Shown piece after piece: positions 56,073 through 64,000 of a stretch of DNA of 64,000 nt (position 1 is the first letter of the stretch; every line of letters starts with the position of its first letter). Made by a program: the position numbers and the translations under genes. Source of the DNA: Stenotrophomonas sp. BIGb0135 (GTDB lineage Bacteria > Pseudomonadota > Gammaproteobacteria > Xanthomonadales > Xanthomonadaceae); contig NZ_JANUDX010000005.1 in the NCBI RefSeq assembly GCF_024810105.1, positions 186,001 to 250,000 of the forward strand, written 5' to 3'. Under the pieces are notes generated by a model that saw only the letters and a program-made list of their open reading frames with translations, was not told where the DNA came from and made no database searches.

Positions 56073-57440
56073 TCATGTGGCGCGCAGGGCCGCCAGCGAT
56101 TCGGCCTGCAGGCGTTCGTAGATGGCGAACTCGTCGTCGACCCGCATGCCAAGCGCCTGCTCGAACGCATCGCGGTTGGCATGTGCGGCATAGGCGCGCT
56201 GCTCTTCGCCGCCGAGGTTGGACTGGAAGATGCCCGCGGCACTGACCGGCAGGAAATCCTCGTAGACGATGGGATCGGCGCTGGCCAGGCCGGCGTCGAT
56301 CAGGGCCTCGGCCGGGAGGTCGCCGATGGCGGCCGGGTTGCCGCGGCCGGCGTCGGTGAGGGCGTAGCGGTAGTAGCCGAGACCTTCGCGGCGCAGGGTG
56401 TCGTGGTCGTCCGGGAACGCCTGGAACACGGCGGCCAGGCGGGTCGGGTAATCCTGGCCGGTGCTGCCGGCGCCCCCGCTGTCGCGCGCCTGGGCCAACA
56501 GTTGGTCGTACAGGGCGCGGCCCTTGGGGGTGAGCGCCAGGCCGCGCTGCTCGATCTCGCCGAAGCGCGCGGTGTGGGTGCCGGCGTCGGCGGCATCGCC
56601 GGCGGGGAAATGCACGGTTTCCTGCAACGCCTTGAAGCTGGTCTGGCGCAACAGGATCGGGCAGCGGCGCGGCGGCGGGCCTTCGACCACGGCCTTGGCG
56701 TCGATGCCACGGGCGAGCATGGCGGCCTGCGCCGCGTCGATGTCCAGCGTGCGCGGGGTCAGGTGGTTGATGTGCGGGCCGCGGAAGCTGACCACGTCGG
56801 CGATCAGGCGGTGCGCGTCATGCAGTGCGTGGTAGGTGGCCAGCGACACGGTGGCATCGCCGTGCCAGCGGAAGGTTTCCAGCGATTCGATGACGAAGCG
56901 GCGGGCGTCGGCTTCGTCCAGCCCCCCATCGCGCTCGGCCTGCGCGATCAGCGCCAGCGCGGCATCGGTGAAGATGCGGCGCTGGGCGAGGATGCGCGCC
57001 GCTTCGTCGCGCAGCGCGGCGTCCTCGATCAGCTCCAGTCGCAGCAACGAGGTGAACACGCGGAACGGATTGTGCGCGAGCGCCTTGGCGGTGCGCGGGC
57101 GGAACGCGGTGGAGTGCACCGGCACGCCGGCCACGGAGAGGTCGTAATAGCCGACCGGGTGCATGCCCATCACCGCGAACAGGCGGCCGAGCGTGGCCAG
57201 TTCTTCGGCGGTGCCGACCCGGATCGCGCCATGGCGCTCCTGGTCCAGGCGCGCGCGCTCGTCGGTGCGATCCAGTTGCTCCACCAGCGCCGGATCGGCG
57301 GTGAGCACGGCATCGTTGATCTCGGCGACCAGGTCGACCAGGGTGCCGTACAGCGGCACTTCGGTGCGGTACATGGTGGACATGGCCTGGGCGAACAGGC
57401 TGCGGATATCGTCGGGTGAAACGAAACGGTCGGCGCTCAT
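56073..57440 (-). CDS. hglS: 2-oxoadipate dioxygenase/decarboxylase, HglS/YdcJ (DUF1338)
   Basis: 455 residues of DUF1338. Metal-ligand histidines are visible in GVPVHSTAFRPRTAKALAHN and FRGPHINHLTPRTLDIDAAQ, and FEDFLPVSAAGIFQSNLGG-type residues (VYEDFLPVSAAGIFQSNL) supply the C-terminal glutamate region. HglS of Pseudomonas converts 2-oxoadipate to 2-hydroxyglutarate in D-lysine catabolism using Fe(II) and O2. No other lysine catabolic gene is adjacent. A REP array begins about 100 bp upstream of its ATG at 57440. Confidence 0.9.
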   Translation of the reverse strand: MSADRFVSPDDIRSLFAQAMSTMYRTEVPLYGTLVDLVAEINDAVLTADPALVEQLDRTDERARLDQERHGAIRVGTAEELATLGRLFAVMGMHPVGYYDLSVAGVPVHSTAFRPRTAKALAHNPFRVFTSLLRLELIEDAALRDEAARILAQRRIFTDAALALIAQAERDGGLDEADARRFVIESLETFRWHGDATVSLATYHALHDAHRLIADVVSFRGPHINHLTPRTLDIDAAQAAMLARGIDAKAVVEGPPPRRCPILLRQTSFKALQETVHFPAGDAADAGTHTARFGEIEQRGLALTPKGRALYDQLLAQARDSGGAGSTGQDYPTRLAAVFQAFPDDHDTLRREGLGYYRYALTDAGRGNPAAIGDLPAEALIDAGLASADPIVYEDFLPVSAAGIFQSNLGGEEQRAYAAHANRDAFEQALGMRVDDEFAIYERLQAESLAALRAT

Positions 57441-57544
57441 TACGTACTCGGCAACGGATCACGGGGGGAACAGCAGGGGCCCATTGTCGCCGAGGCAAGG
57501 GCGATACCGCGATCTGCACAGCAGCAAAGGCGGGCGAGTGCGGG

Positions 57545-58125
57545 GTCCGCGCGAACGGCAGCCACGCATGGCGTGGCTCTACGGGCCTGTAGAGCCACCC
57601 CCATGGGTGGCTGCGCGGGGAATCCGGTCCGCGCGAACGGCAGCCACGCATGGCGTGGCTCTACGCGGGGCTGTAGAGCCACCCCATGGGTGGCTGCGCG
57701 GGGAATCCGGTCTGCGCGAACGGCAGCCACGCATGGCGTGGCTCTACGTGGCCACCCCATGGGTGGCTGCGCGGGAATCCAGTCCGCGCGAGAAGCAGCC
57801 ACGCATGGGTGGCTGCGCGGGGAGTCCGGTCCGCGCGAGGAGCAGCCACGCATGGGGTGGCTGCGCGGGGAATCCGGTCTGCGCGAGGAGCAGCCACGCA
57901 TGGCGTGGCTCTACGTAGGACTGTAGAGCCACCCCATGGGTGGCTGCGCGGGGAATCCGGTCCGCGCGAACGGCAGCCACGCATGGCGTGGTTGTACGTG
58001 GTGGCCTGTAGAGCCACCCCATGGGTGGCTGCGCGGGGAGTCCGGTCCGCGCGAAGGGCAGCCACGCATGGCGTGGCTCTACGTGGGGGCTGTAGAGCCA
58101 CCCCATGGGTGGCTGCGCGGAATCC
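57545..58125. repeat. REP array 3: mixed 82-bp and 47-bp units
   Basis: The REP head CAGCCACGCATGG starts at 57559, 57641, 57723, 57796, 57843, 57891, 57973 and 58059. Full units (82-86 bp) hold two REPs in opposite orientation (AGCCACGCATGGCGTGGCTC, and AGCCACCCCATGGGTGGCTG). Three short units (47-73 bp) are hybrids in which the left half of one REP is fused to the right half of the other (CACGCATGGGTGGCTGC), as if the segment between the inverted copies had been deleted. Confidence 0.92.
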
Positions 58126-58140
58126 AGGCCGCGCGCCTGC

Positions 58141-58689
58141 TCAGCGCCCGGCTGGCGCGGCGATGGCGGCGTCGCGCTGGCGCTGGGCGCGATCGCCGAG
58201 CTGGCGCTGGAGGGTGGCGTCGAGCTTGATCGGGCGGTCCCAGTGGTCGTGGCTGGCCACGATGGCATGGCGCAGCGCGCGCCAGTGCAGGTTGGTGGGC
58301 TTGACCGGCAGATCGGCCACCACCGTCTCCCAACGTTTGGGCTGGCCCTCCTCCGGCACCGCGCGGCTCCAGGCCTGCACGCTGTCGCGGCACGCGCGTT
58401 CGATCGCATGCGCCCAGAAGCAGGCGAAGTAGATGTCGCCGGCCTGCCAGCCGTGGGTGTACATCAATGCGGCAATGTAGCCGCGCGACACGCCGGCGTA
58501 GCGCGCCACCTCGTCCAGGAAACTGTCCGGGTAGCGCTCGGCGTAGTGGTTGATGTCCTGCAACTGGCCATCCACCCAGGCGTCGCCGGTAGCGACGACA
58601 TAGGCCTCGGATTTCTCGGCGGTCTGCTGCGCCGAGGCCGCCAGGGGCAGCATCAGCCACAGCAGCACAAGCAGCGCGCGCAGGGTCAT
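58141..58689 (-). CDS. Exported hypothetical protein
   Basis: 182 residues with a signal peptide (LRALLVLLWLMLPLAASAQQ). The mature part contains INHYAERYPDSFLDEVARYA, GVSRGYIAALMYTHGWQAGD and IYFACFWAHAIERACRDSVQ, probably helical, with two cysteines. I recall homologues as hypothetical proteins in Xanthomonadaceae. The ATG at 58689 is the first giving a signal peptide. It follows the HAD gene by 31 nt on the same strand and is bordered downstream by REP array 3. Confidence 0.7.
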   Translation of the reverse strand: MTLRALLVLLWLMLPLAASAQQTAEKSEAYVVATGDAWVDGQLQDINHYAERYPDSFLDEVARYAGVSRGYIAALMYTHGWQAGDIYFACFWAHAIERACRDSVQAWSRAVPEEGQPKRWETVVADLPVKPTNLHWRALRHAIVASHDHWDRPIKLDATLQRQLGDRAQRQRDAAIAAPAGR

Positions 58690-58720
58690 GGAACGATTCT
58701 GCCGCAGCGCTGCATGCGTG

Positions 58721-59470
58721 TCAGGCCCGGGATGCCTTGCGCTCGATGGCCTGCAGCGCCTGCGGCCAATCGAAGGCGGTCGGCGCATCGACCATGCGCG
58801 GCTCATCGTCGGCCACGCCATGCTGGGTTTCATGCGCCCAGGTCACCGCGTACGGGGTATGGATGCCCCAGCCGCCGAGGGTGATGACCGGCTCGATGTC
58901 CGAACGCAGCGAGTTGCCGACCATGCAGAAGCGCTCGATCGGCAGGTCGAACTCTTCCAGCACGCGGGCGTAGGTTGCCGGGTCCTTCTCCGACACGATC
59001 TCGATGCGCGGGAACAGGTCGCGCAGGTTGGCCAGCTTGATCTTGGCCTCCTGGTGGAACAGGTCGCCCTTGGTGATCAGCACCACCGGGTACTGGCCGG
59101 CGATCGCGGTGACCGATTCGCGCACGCCGTCGATCAGTTCCACCGGGTGGCGCAGGGTGTCATGGCCGATGTCCAGGATCTGCTGCAGGTCGCGCGCGGT
59201 GATCATCTGCCGGGTGATGTCGATGGCCGCCTCGACCATCGACAGGGTCATGCCCTTCACCCCGTAGCCGAACACGCCGAGGTTGCGCTGCTGCACTTCC
59301 AGCAGGTGGCGCGCGGTCTGGGTGTCGTGTACGTCGATGTAGCGCGACAGGATGTCGAGATAGTCCTGCTCGGCCTTGCGGTAGTAGTCCTCGCTCTTCC
59401 ACAGCGTGTCGTCACCGTCAAAACCGACCAGGCCGATGGCGCCGGTGGGCGCGGGCAGGGAGGTCATCAT
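58721..59470 (-). CDS. HAD-superfamily hydrolase
   Basis: 249 residues. HAD motif I VGFDGDDTLWKSEDYY (nucleophile Asp), motif II VVLITKGD, a lysine in the LFHQEAKIKLANL region and motif IV CMVGNSLRSDIEPVITLGGW are all present, with a C1-type helical cap between I and II. The DGDDTLW start is characteristic of the YjjG/pyrimidine-nucleotidase-like or FMN phosphatase subgroup. A small-molecule phosphatase role is likely; the substrate is unknown. Confidence 0.88.
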   Translation of the reverse strand: MMTSLPAPTGAIGLVGFDGDDTLWKSEDYYRKAEQDYLDILSRYIDVHDTQTARHLLEVQQRNLGVFGYGVKGMTLSMVEAAIDITRQMITARDLQQILDIGHDTLRHPVELIDGVRESVTAIAGQYPVVLITKGDLFHQEAKIKLANLRDLFPRIEIVSEKDPATYARVLEEFDLPIERFCMVGNSLRSDIEPVITLGGWGIHTPYAVTWAHETQHGVADDEPRMVDAPTAFDWPQALQAIERKASRA

Positions 59471-59518
59471 CGGGTAAGGATAACAACAGCGGCCGGACGG
59501 CCCAATGACCGCATCGGC

Positions 59519-59932
59519 TCAGTAGCCGAACGGCTGCGGACCACCCCAGCCCAGCACCCCGCGCTGCGGCAGCTCGATGCGGGTGAGCCGCCACTGGCCC
59601 GGGCCCTGCCAGCTGAATTCACGGTAGCTGCTGCCCAGCTGGCCGGTTTCCTGCCACCACGCCATCAGCGCCGCAGGCCCGTCGGGCGCGTGCGGCTGGT
59701 ACTGGAAGGGCAGGCCGCGGGTATTGAGCTCGGCCAGCAGCTCCTGCAGGCCCGGGTTGGCCCAGCGCGGGCCATGGTCGTCGAAGGCGATGGCGTCGGA
59801 CACGCCGCCCGGCGACGCTCCGGTGACCAGCACCACCTCGCCGGGCGCGATATGCGACACCCGCTGCGGTGGGGGTTCGCCCGGAACGGGCAGGTACACG
59901 TCGAAGGGAGGCCGGCGGCCGGGATGATCCAT
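59519..59932 (-). CDS. Hypothetical protein
   Basis: 137 residues from ATG 59932; ATGs at 59941 and 59944 are alternatives but fall against the T-run of a terminator. The content is MDHPGRRPPFDVYLPVPGEP, SHIAPGEVVLVTGASPGGVS, LLAELNTRGLPFQYQPHAPD, and GSSYREFSWQGPGQWRLTRI. Soluble, no family recognised. It ends 48 nt upstream of the HAD gene on the same strand. Confidence 0.6.
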   Translation of the reverse strand: MDHPGRRPPFDVYLPVPGEPPPQRVSHIAPGEVVLVTGASPGGVSDAIAFDDHGPRWANPGLQELLAELNTRGLPFQYQPHAPDGPAALMAWWQETGQLGSSYREFSWQGPGQWRLTRIELPQRGVLGWGGPQPFGY

Positions 59933-59944
59933 GGTCTTCATCAT

Positions 59945-59971
59945 AAAAGAAGGGCGACCGAAGCCGCCCTT
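59945..59971 (-). terminator. Terminator downstream of the EF-hand gene
   Basis: The stem AAGGGCG and CGCCCTT (59950-59956 and 59965-59971) is followed on the minus strand by TCTTTTATG. It lies about 75 bp after the EF-hand gene, directly at the start of the next minus-strand gene. Confidence 0.8.
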
Positions 59972-60047
59972 CCCCCTCACTGCCTGACGCCGGTGTCCAG
60001 CGGCATCAGGCCTCTGCGCTCAATGAACTGCGGGATGGGCCAGTGGA

Positions 60048-60470
60048 TCAGTTGCCGGGCTGCGCGCCGCTGCCACTGGCGGCCTTGCCCTGCTGGGCAG
60101 CCACGTAGGCCTTGTACTCGTCGGCGGAAAGCTCGCCGTCCTTGTTGCTGTCCGCCTGGTCGAACACCTGGGCAAGGCCCGCGTTGACCTGTGCCTCGGG
60201 CTTGCTGATGGTGCCGTTGCCGTCGGTGTCCACGCTGGCCCAGGTCTGGCCGCCGCCACCGTTGGCCTGCTGCGAGGCCTGCGCGGCAGCACCCGCCGCC
60301 GAGTCCGCCGCCTGGCCGGCCTGTGCCGCTGCCTGCTGCGCCTGCGCGGCCTGGTTCTGGGCCTGCGCGGCGCTCTGCTGGGCGGAGGACTGGGCCATCG
60401 CCGGGAGGGCGAACACGCTGCCGGCGGCGACGATCAGGGCGATCAGGGGCTTGCGGTTGCGAATAGTCAT
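60048..60470 (-). CDS. Exported EF-hand calcium-binding protein
   Basis: 140 residues. Signal peptide (LIALIVAAGSVFALPAMAQS), then an Ala/Gln heptad-like low-complexity stretch of about 45 residues (SAAQAQNQAAQAQQAAAQAG and so on), and a C-terminal EF-hand pair: DTDGNGTISKPE and DSNKDGELSADE, with Asp/Asn/Glu ligands in canonical positions. It should bind Ca2+ in the periplasm. Xanthomonads carry similar small EF-hand proteins of unsettled role. Confidence 0.85.
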   Translation of the reverse strand: MTIRNRKPLIALIVAAGSVFALPAMAQSSAQQSAAQAQNQAAQAQQAAAQAGQAADSAAGAAAQASQQANGGGGQTWASVDTDGNGTISKPEAQVNAGLAQVFDQADSNKDGELSADEYKAYVAAQQGKAASGSGAQPGN

Positions 60471-60690
60471 GTGGGTGGTCTCCTTTGGGGATGTCGCACG
60501 GTTCGTTGTTTCCGCACGGCCTCCACCCTGCCAGCCCGTTTGTGAATCGACTTTGCGCCGCAATCGGGGCGCGCACGCGGTCTTAACCACCTGCGCGCGG
60601 CGCTCGTTTACCGCAGTGGTTATGCGTGGGTGAGCGCGTGGTAATACGCGCATTCAATGGCCCCGGATTTAACGGGATGCGAACGCAAAC

Positions 60691-61068
60691 TCACGGTTCG
60701 CTGGCGCTTTTTTCGCCTGAGCGGGAACTGAACACCACCCACCCCAATGCCACGCCGGCCAGCGCGCCGGCGACCTCCAGCACCACCCGCGAGCCCAGTT
60801 CGTTGGGATCGTGGATGCTGGAGAGAAACAACCGCGCGTACAGCGGCGACTCCAGCCGCACCATGCCCATGTAGAACAGCTTCCACGCATCGATGCCGGC
60901 CGACACCACCACCGCGATCACGCAGGACCAGCCGATCGCATGCCCGGCCGTCCATGCCAACGCGCGGGCCAGGCGATGCCACAGCGCGTACACCAGCAGC
61001 CCGACCAGCAGCGCGATCAGGCCCGCCTCGAGCGTTCCCAGCAATCCAAAGTGCAACGGCAGGTTCAT
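60691..61068 (-). CDS. Small membrane protein of unknown function
   Basis: 125 residues with three hydrophobic segments: LGTLEAGLIALLVGLLVYAL, GHAIGWSCVIAVVVSAGIDA and LGSRVVLEVAGALAGVALGW, with a short basic C-terminus (SSRSGEKSASEP). ATG 61068. No family recognised. It lies between the EF-hand gene and the VanX-like gene, all on the minus strand. Confidence 0.65.
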   Translation of the reverse strand: MNLPLHFGLLGTLEAGLIALLVGLLVYALWHRLARALAWTAGHAIGWSCVIAVVVSAGIDAWKLFYMGMVRLESPLYARLFLSSIHDPNELGSRVVLEVAGALAGVALGWVVFSSRSGEKSASEP

Positions 61069-61126
61069 CGTGATCCGGGGGTGCGGTGAGCGCACAGTGT
61101 AGCGGCCCGCCCTGCCCGGCCGATGC

Positions 61127-61864
61127 TCAGCGCACCGGCACGTCGTAGGCGGTATGCGGGTCTGGCTCGGGGCGGAGGGTGTAGTGCCACCATTCCAGCG
61201 GGTAGTTGGCAAATCCATGGCGCCCCATCGCGGCGCGCAACTGCTGGCGGTTCGCGCGCTGCACGGCGCTGATGTCGGCCGCGTCGGTATGCGCGCGCGG
61301 GCCGAAGAAATCAAACCCGGTGCCCATGTCCAGGGCGACGCAGGGGCCGCTGCGGCAGTCGAGCAGGGTCAGGTCGACGGTGGCGGCGCGGCTGTGGCCG
61401 GAGGTTTCGGCGATATAGCCGTCGAGCAGCGCGGGCTTGTCCAGGCCCGGGTAGTGCAGCGCCTTGCGCGACTGCTCGGTCGGGTCGTGCGCCCAGGCCA
61501 CGAAGGCGCGTACCGCCTGCACCGGCCGGTAGCAGTCGAACACGCGCAGGGCGTAACCATCGGCGTGCAGTTCGGCCTCGACCGCGGCCAGCGCGGTGGC
61601 CGCCGGCGCAAGCAGGTAGCACGTGGGCGCGTCGTAGCCGGGCACGCGACGGCCGGTGAAGTTGTCCGCGCCGGCATAGCGCATGTCCAGGGCGATATCC
61701 GGCGCCAGCGTGCGGATGTCGACCAGGCCGGCGGCGGCCGCGTCGCGCGCCGGCGATACCGTCACCGTGCCTGGCTGCGCGCGGGCGATGCCGGCCAGCA
61801 GCAACAACGCGACGGCGCTACGGGCAATCGCCGACGCGGGTGAACTGCAGGTCCTGGTAGTCAT
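61127..61864 (-). CDS. D-Ala-D-Ala dipeptidase, VanX/DdpX family (M15D)
   Basis: 245 residues. A signal-like N-terminus (ARSAVALLLLAGIARAQ) is followed by the M15D zinc peptidase domain: IALDMRYAGADNFTGRRVPG, YALRVFDCYRPVQAVRAFVA, the zinc site SGHSRAATVDLTLL (His and Asp), MGTGFDFFGPRAH and the C-terminal EWWHYTL (catalytic Glu and zinc His). Such enzymes cut D-alanyl-D-alanine; with a signal peptide the role is cell-wall dipeptide salvage rather than vancomycin resistance. The start at 61864 overlaps the serine hydrolase gene by 47 nt, so the two are coupled. Confidence 0.9.
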   Translation of the reverse strand: MTTRTCSSPASAIARSAVALLLLAGIARAQPGTVTVSPARDAAAAGLVDIRTLAPDIALDMRYAGADNFTGRRVPGYDAPTCYLLAPAATALAAVEAELHADGYALRVFDCYRPVQAVRAFVAWAHDPTEQSRKALHYPGLDKPALLDGYIAETSGHSRAATVDLTLLDCRSGPCVALDMGTGFDFFGPRAHTDAADISAVQRANRQQLRAAMGRHGFANYPLEWWHYTLRPEPDPHTAYDVPVR

Positions 61865-63407
61865 AGCTGAAGTCGATGTCCGGATCGATGGCACGCAGGG
61901 TAAGCGTGGGCGGCACGCCGGGCTGCACCTGCAGCCACGGCTGGGTGTACTCGCCCAGGCTATCCCACTGCACCAGCCAGCGCTCGCCCACCTGCATCAC
62001 CTGGCCGTGCAGCCAGCCCGACCGGGCCACGCGGAAGCGCAGTTGGCCCTGGTCGGGGCAGACGCTGGCCGGGCCCAGCCACGGGTCTTCATAACGCCCC
62101 TGCCAGGCGCGGGTGGCCTGCAGGTCGGCCGGGCGCCGCGCACCGGTATCCGGGCGCACGTGGCCGGCGGCCGCGCGCTGCTGTCGCTCCCAGGCCAGTG
62201 CGTCCAGGTACCCGCCCACACCCTCGGTAGCGGTGGGATCGGTGTAGTGCTTGAGCGCGGCCTGCACCAGCGCGGTGCGCGCATCCTCGGCCTCGCCGTT
62301 GATCAGCACCACCACGCCCACGCGGCGGTCCGGCAGCAGCGCCAGCGAGGAATACATGCCCGACAGGGTGCCGGTGTGCGCCACCTTCCACTGCCCGTCC
62401 ATGTCCGACAGGCGCCAGCCGTAGCCGTAGGCGGAGAAGTGCGCGTTGTCCCACTGGCGTTGCCGCTCGCTGATCGGCATCGGCATGTGCGCGGTCCACA
62501 GCGCGCGGCGCTGGGCGGCGCTGAGCCAGCCCGGCGCACGCGCCGGGTCCAGCAGTACCTGCATCCAGCGGGTCATGTCGGCCAGGCTGCAGCGGATGCC
62601 GCCGGCAGCCATCGAGGGGCGGTCGGTGGTCATGTCCGCATCGGTCCCCTGCATCGCGTTGCGGCCATCGATGCGCACATGCGGCTGGGCCACGTTGCCC
62701 ACCTGGGTGACCGACCAGGCCCCCACCTGGCAGCGCTGCATGCCCAGCGGCGCGAACACCTCCTCGCGCATCAGTTGGTCGTAGGGCTTGCCACCGGCAG
62801 CGGCGGCCACTTCGCCGGCCACCACGTACATCAGGTTGTCGTAGGCATAACCGCTGCGGAAGCTGGTCACCGGTTTGAGGTGGGCCAGCCCGGCGATGAC
62901 GTCCTGGCGGGTGAAGGCATTGGGCTCGGGCCAGAGCATCAGGTCACCCGCGCCCAGGCCCAGCCCGCTGTTGTGGATGAGCAGGTCGCGCACCTGCATG
63001 TGCTCGGTCACCCACGGATCGTGCATGCGGAACTGCGGCAGGTAGCGGGTGACCGGATCGTCCCAGCGCAGCACGCCGCGGTCGACCAGCCGCGCCAGCA
63101 GCGCGGCGGTCATCGCCTTGCTGTTGGAGGCGATCTTGAACAACGTGTTGGCGTCGATGCGCTGGCCGGTGCCGGCCCTCCGCTCGCCGCGGGTGGCCGA
63201 GAACACCACCTCGCCGTCCTCGACCACCGCCATGGCAATACCAGGCAGGTCCTCGCGGGCAACGGTCTGCTCGAGCATCGGTTCAAACACGGCGCGCGCG
63301 TCAGCGTCGGTGGCGGCGACGCCAACGCCCGGCAGCAGGGTCAGCGCGGCGGCCAGCGCGAGCGTGGTGCGGTGGCGATGGATGCGCGATGGCAGGCGGG
63401 AAGGCAT
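61818..63407 (-). CDS. Exported serine hydrolase, class C beta-lactamase/DD-peptidase fold
   Basis: 529 residues. Signal peptide about 1-32 (LALAAALTLLPGVGVAATDA). The penicillin-binding fold has SxxK at Ser94 (SNSK), the YDN motif in SGYAYDNLMYVVAGE and HTG in KVAHTGTLSGMYSSLALLP. A C-terminal beta-domain (about 400-529: ARAWQGRYEDPWLGP onward) resembles DUF3471. It may act on D-amino-acid peptides or esters. The gene overlaps the VanX-like dipeptidase, which points to a shared task in peptidoglycan peptide turnover. Confidence 0.88.
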   Translation of the reverse strand: MPSRLPSRIHRHRTTLALAAALTLLPGVGVAATDADARAVFEPMLEQTVAREDLPGIAMAVVEDGEVVFSATRGERRAGTGQRIDANTLFKIASNSKAMTAALLARLVDRGVLRWDDPVTRYLPQFRMHDPWVTEHMQVRDLLIHNSGLGLGAGDLMLWPEPNAFTRQDVIAGLAHLKPVTSFRSGYAYDNLMYVVAGEVAAAAGGKPYDQLMREEVFAPLGMQRCQVGAWSVTQVGNVAQPHVRIDGRNAMQGTDADMTTDRPSMAAGGIRCSLADMTRWMQVLLDPARAPGWLSAAQRRALWTAHMPMPISERQRQWDNAHFSAYGYGWRLSDMDGQWKVAHTGTLSGMYSSLALLPDRRVGVVVLINGEAEDARTALVQAALKHYTDPTATEGVGGYLDALAWERQQRAAAGHVRPDTGARRPADLQATRAWQGRYEDPWLGPASVCPDQGQLRFRVARSGWLHGQVMQVGERWLVQWDSLGEYTQPWLQVQPGVPPTLTLRAIDPDIDFSYDYQDLQFTRVGDCP

Positions 63408-63434
63408 GGGGTTGGACGGGGCCTTGAAAGGAAA

Positions 63435-63462
63435 CCGGCGCCCCGTCGAGGCGGGGCGCCGG
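63435..63462 (-). terminator. Terminator after the TonB-dependent receptor gene
   Basis: An 11-bp stem, CCGGCGCCCCG and CGGGGCGCCGG, followed on the minus strand by TTTCCTTTC. It separates the receptor gene from the serine hydrolase gene, which is transcribed in the same direction. Confidence 0.7.
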
Positions 63463-63505
63463 TGGATCACAGCTTACCCAGTGCGGGCCGGCAACGGTGC
63501 CCGGC

Positions 63506-64000
63506 TCAGAAGTTCCAGGTCACCATCAGCTGGGTGTAACGCGGGGCCTGCCAGCGCGTGCCGGTGTTGAAGGTGTTCTCGCGCACCTGGCCCGGCTGGG
63601 CCTCGTAGCGCTGGTGCACGTTGACCACGGTCTGGTTGTTGAACAGGTTGTAGACCGACAGCCGCGCACTCAGGTCGATGCCCTCCACCGGCAGGCGCCA
63701 CGTGACGTTGGCGCCCATGGTCCAGGTCCACGGCAGGCGACCGAATGCTCCGCGTGGGGAGTACTCGAACTGGCGCTGGTTGTACGGGCCGGAGCAGTTG
63801 GCCACGCACAGCCAGCCGGTACCGCCGCCGCTGCCTTCGCTGGAGGTGCTGCCGCCGGCAACGGTGTCGTTGGGCCACATCACGCCGAAGGCGGTGATCG
63901 GGCCACCGGACATCACCTGCAGGGTGGTGCCGAAGGACCACTGCTCGTTCAACGCGTACGCGGCGCGGAACTTGAACTGGTGGCGGAAGTCGTTGAACAG
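63506..64000 (-). CDS. TonB-dependent receptor/Oar-like outer-membrane protein, C-terminal part
   Basis: The last 164 residues of a protein that begins beyond the window end. It ends with a beta-barrel signature: WTWTMGANVTWRLPVEGIDL, SARLSVYNLFNNQTVVNVHQ, and the C-terminal RYTQLMVTWNF with a terminal Phe, as outer-membrane barrels require for BAM recognition. NEQWSFGTTLQVMSGGPITA is a typical strand of Oar-like TonB-dependent transporters, abundant in Xanthomonadaceae. The substrate cannot be read from this part. Confidence 0.82.
   Translation of the reverse strand: MFNDFRHQFKFRAAYALNEQWSFGTTLQVMSGGPITAFGVMWPNDTVAGGSTSSEGSGGGTGWLCVANCSGPYNQRQFEYSPRGAFGRLPWTWTMGANVTWRLPVEGIDLSARLSVYNLFNNQTVVNVHQRYEAQPGQVRENTFNTGTRWQAPRYTQLMVTWNF

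Noticed and set aside
57545..58125. Open frames across REP array 3 encoding repeated CVAAV/ATHGVAL-type peptides
   Set aside because: The periodic translated sequence is a by-product of the DNA repeat; it is open in several frames on both strands and has no start signal.
61127..61864. Vancomycin-resistance vanX
   Set aside because: The protein carries a signal peptide and has no vanH or vanA partner; in Gram-negative bacteria this family serves peptide salvage.

Overview
The window is GC-rich chromosomal DNA of a Xanthomonadaceae bacterium, most likely Stenotrophomonas. The evidence is the codon use, a homodimeric-type aceE, arrays of palindromic REP elements with GTAGAGCC ends, a REP-associated tyrosine transposase (RAYT), and effector proteins carrying the XVIPCD secretion domain typical of Xanthomonadales type IV secretion. 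No rRNA, tRNA or CRISPR array was seen.

Layout. 1-21.3 kb is mostly core or housekeeping sequence: a CycA-like permease (cut by the window edge), a CSS/EAL cyclic-di-GMP phosphodiesterase, a polysaccharide deacetylase, an MFS exporter overlapping a serine hydrolase with a divergent LysR regulator, and an ABC-F protein. A metal-homeostasis cluster follows: a Zur-box-like operator between a MerC-like membrane protein and a decayed CobW gene, then an RcnR-like repressor divergent from the exporter DmeF. After that come RAYT, KptA, a methyltransferase, an alpha/beta hydrolase, membrane proteins and a YncE-like beta-propeller.

21.4-36.9 kb is an accessory island of lower GC. Its first half (21.4-30.6 kb) holds three proteins with a C-terminal XVIPCD domain, the signal that takes toxic effectors to VirD4 of the bacteria-killing X-T4SS. 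Two of them follow directly after a lipoprotein gene, the arrangement expected of immunity-effector pairs: one effector has a HETMH zinc-peptidase-like motif, the other an unrecognised N-terminal domain. The third is split by an in-frame amber codon. Among them lie four copies, in different states of decay, of an unrecognised 166-residue protein family, and a GGCTG pentanucleotide repeat. The second half (27.8-36.9 kb) resembles a decaying defence island: an intact and a broken SymE-like toxin, an orphan ribbon-helix-helix protein, a restriction-gene 5' fragment cut by a dead IS3-family element, an EVE-HNH endonuclease, and an AT-rich TIGR04141-family gene.

36.9-64 kb is core again: aceE; a PadR regulator and siderophore-interacting reductase with paired palindromes; YceI; a RutE-like nitroreductase; an ELM1-family protein; small envelope proteins; a YhhQ-like queuosine-precursor transporter; glnE; an acetyl-CoA hydrolase/CoA-transferase; a DUF1338 (HglS-like) dioxygenase; a HAD phosphatase; an EF-hand protein; a VanX-like dipeptidase overlapping a serine hydrolase; and the 3' end of a TonB-dependent receptor. 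Three REP arrays with different periods (about 130, exactly 46, and mostly 82 bp) fill intergenic gaps here.
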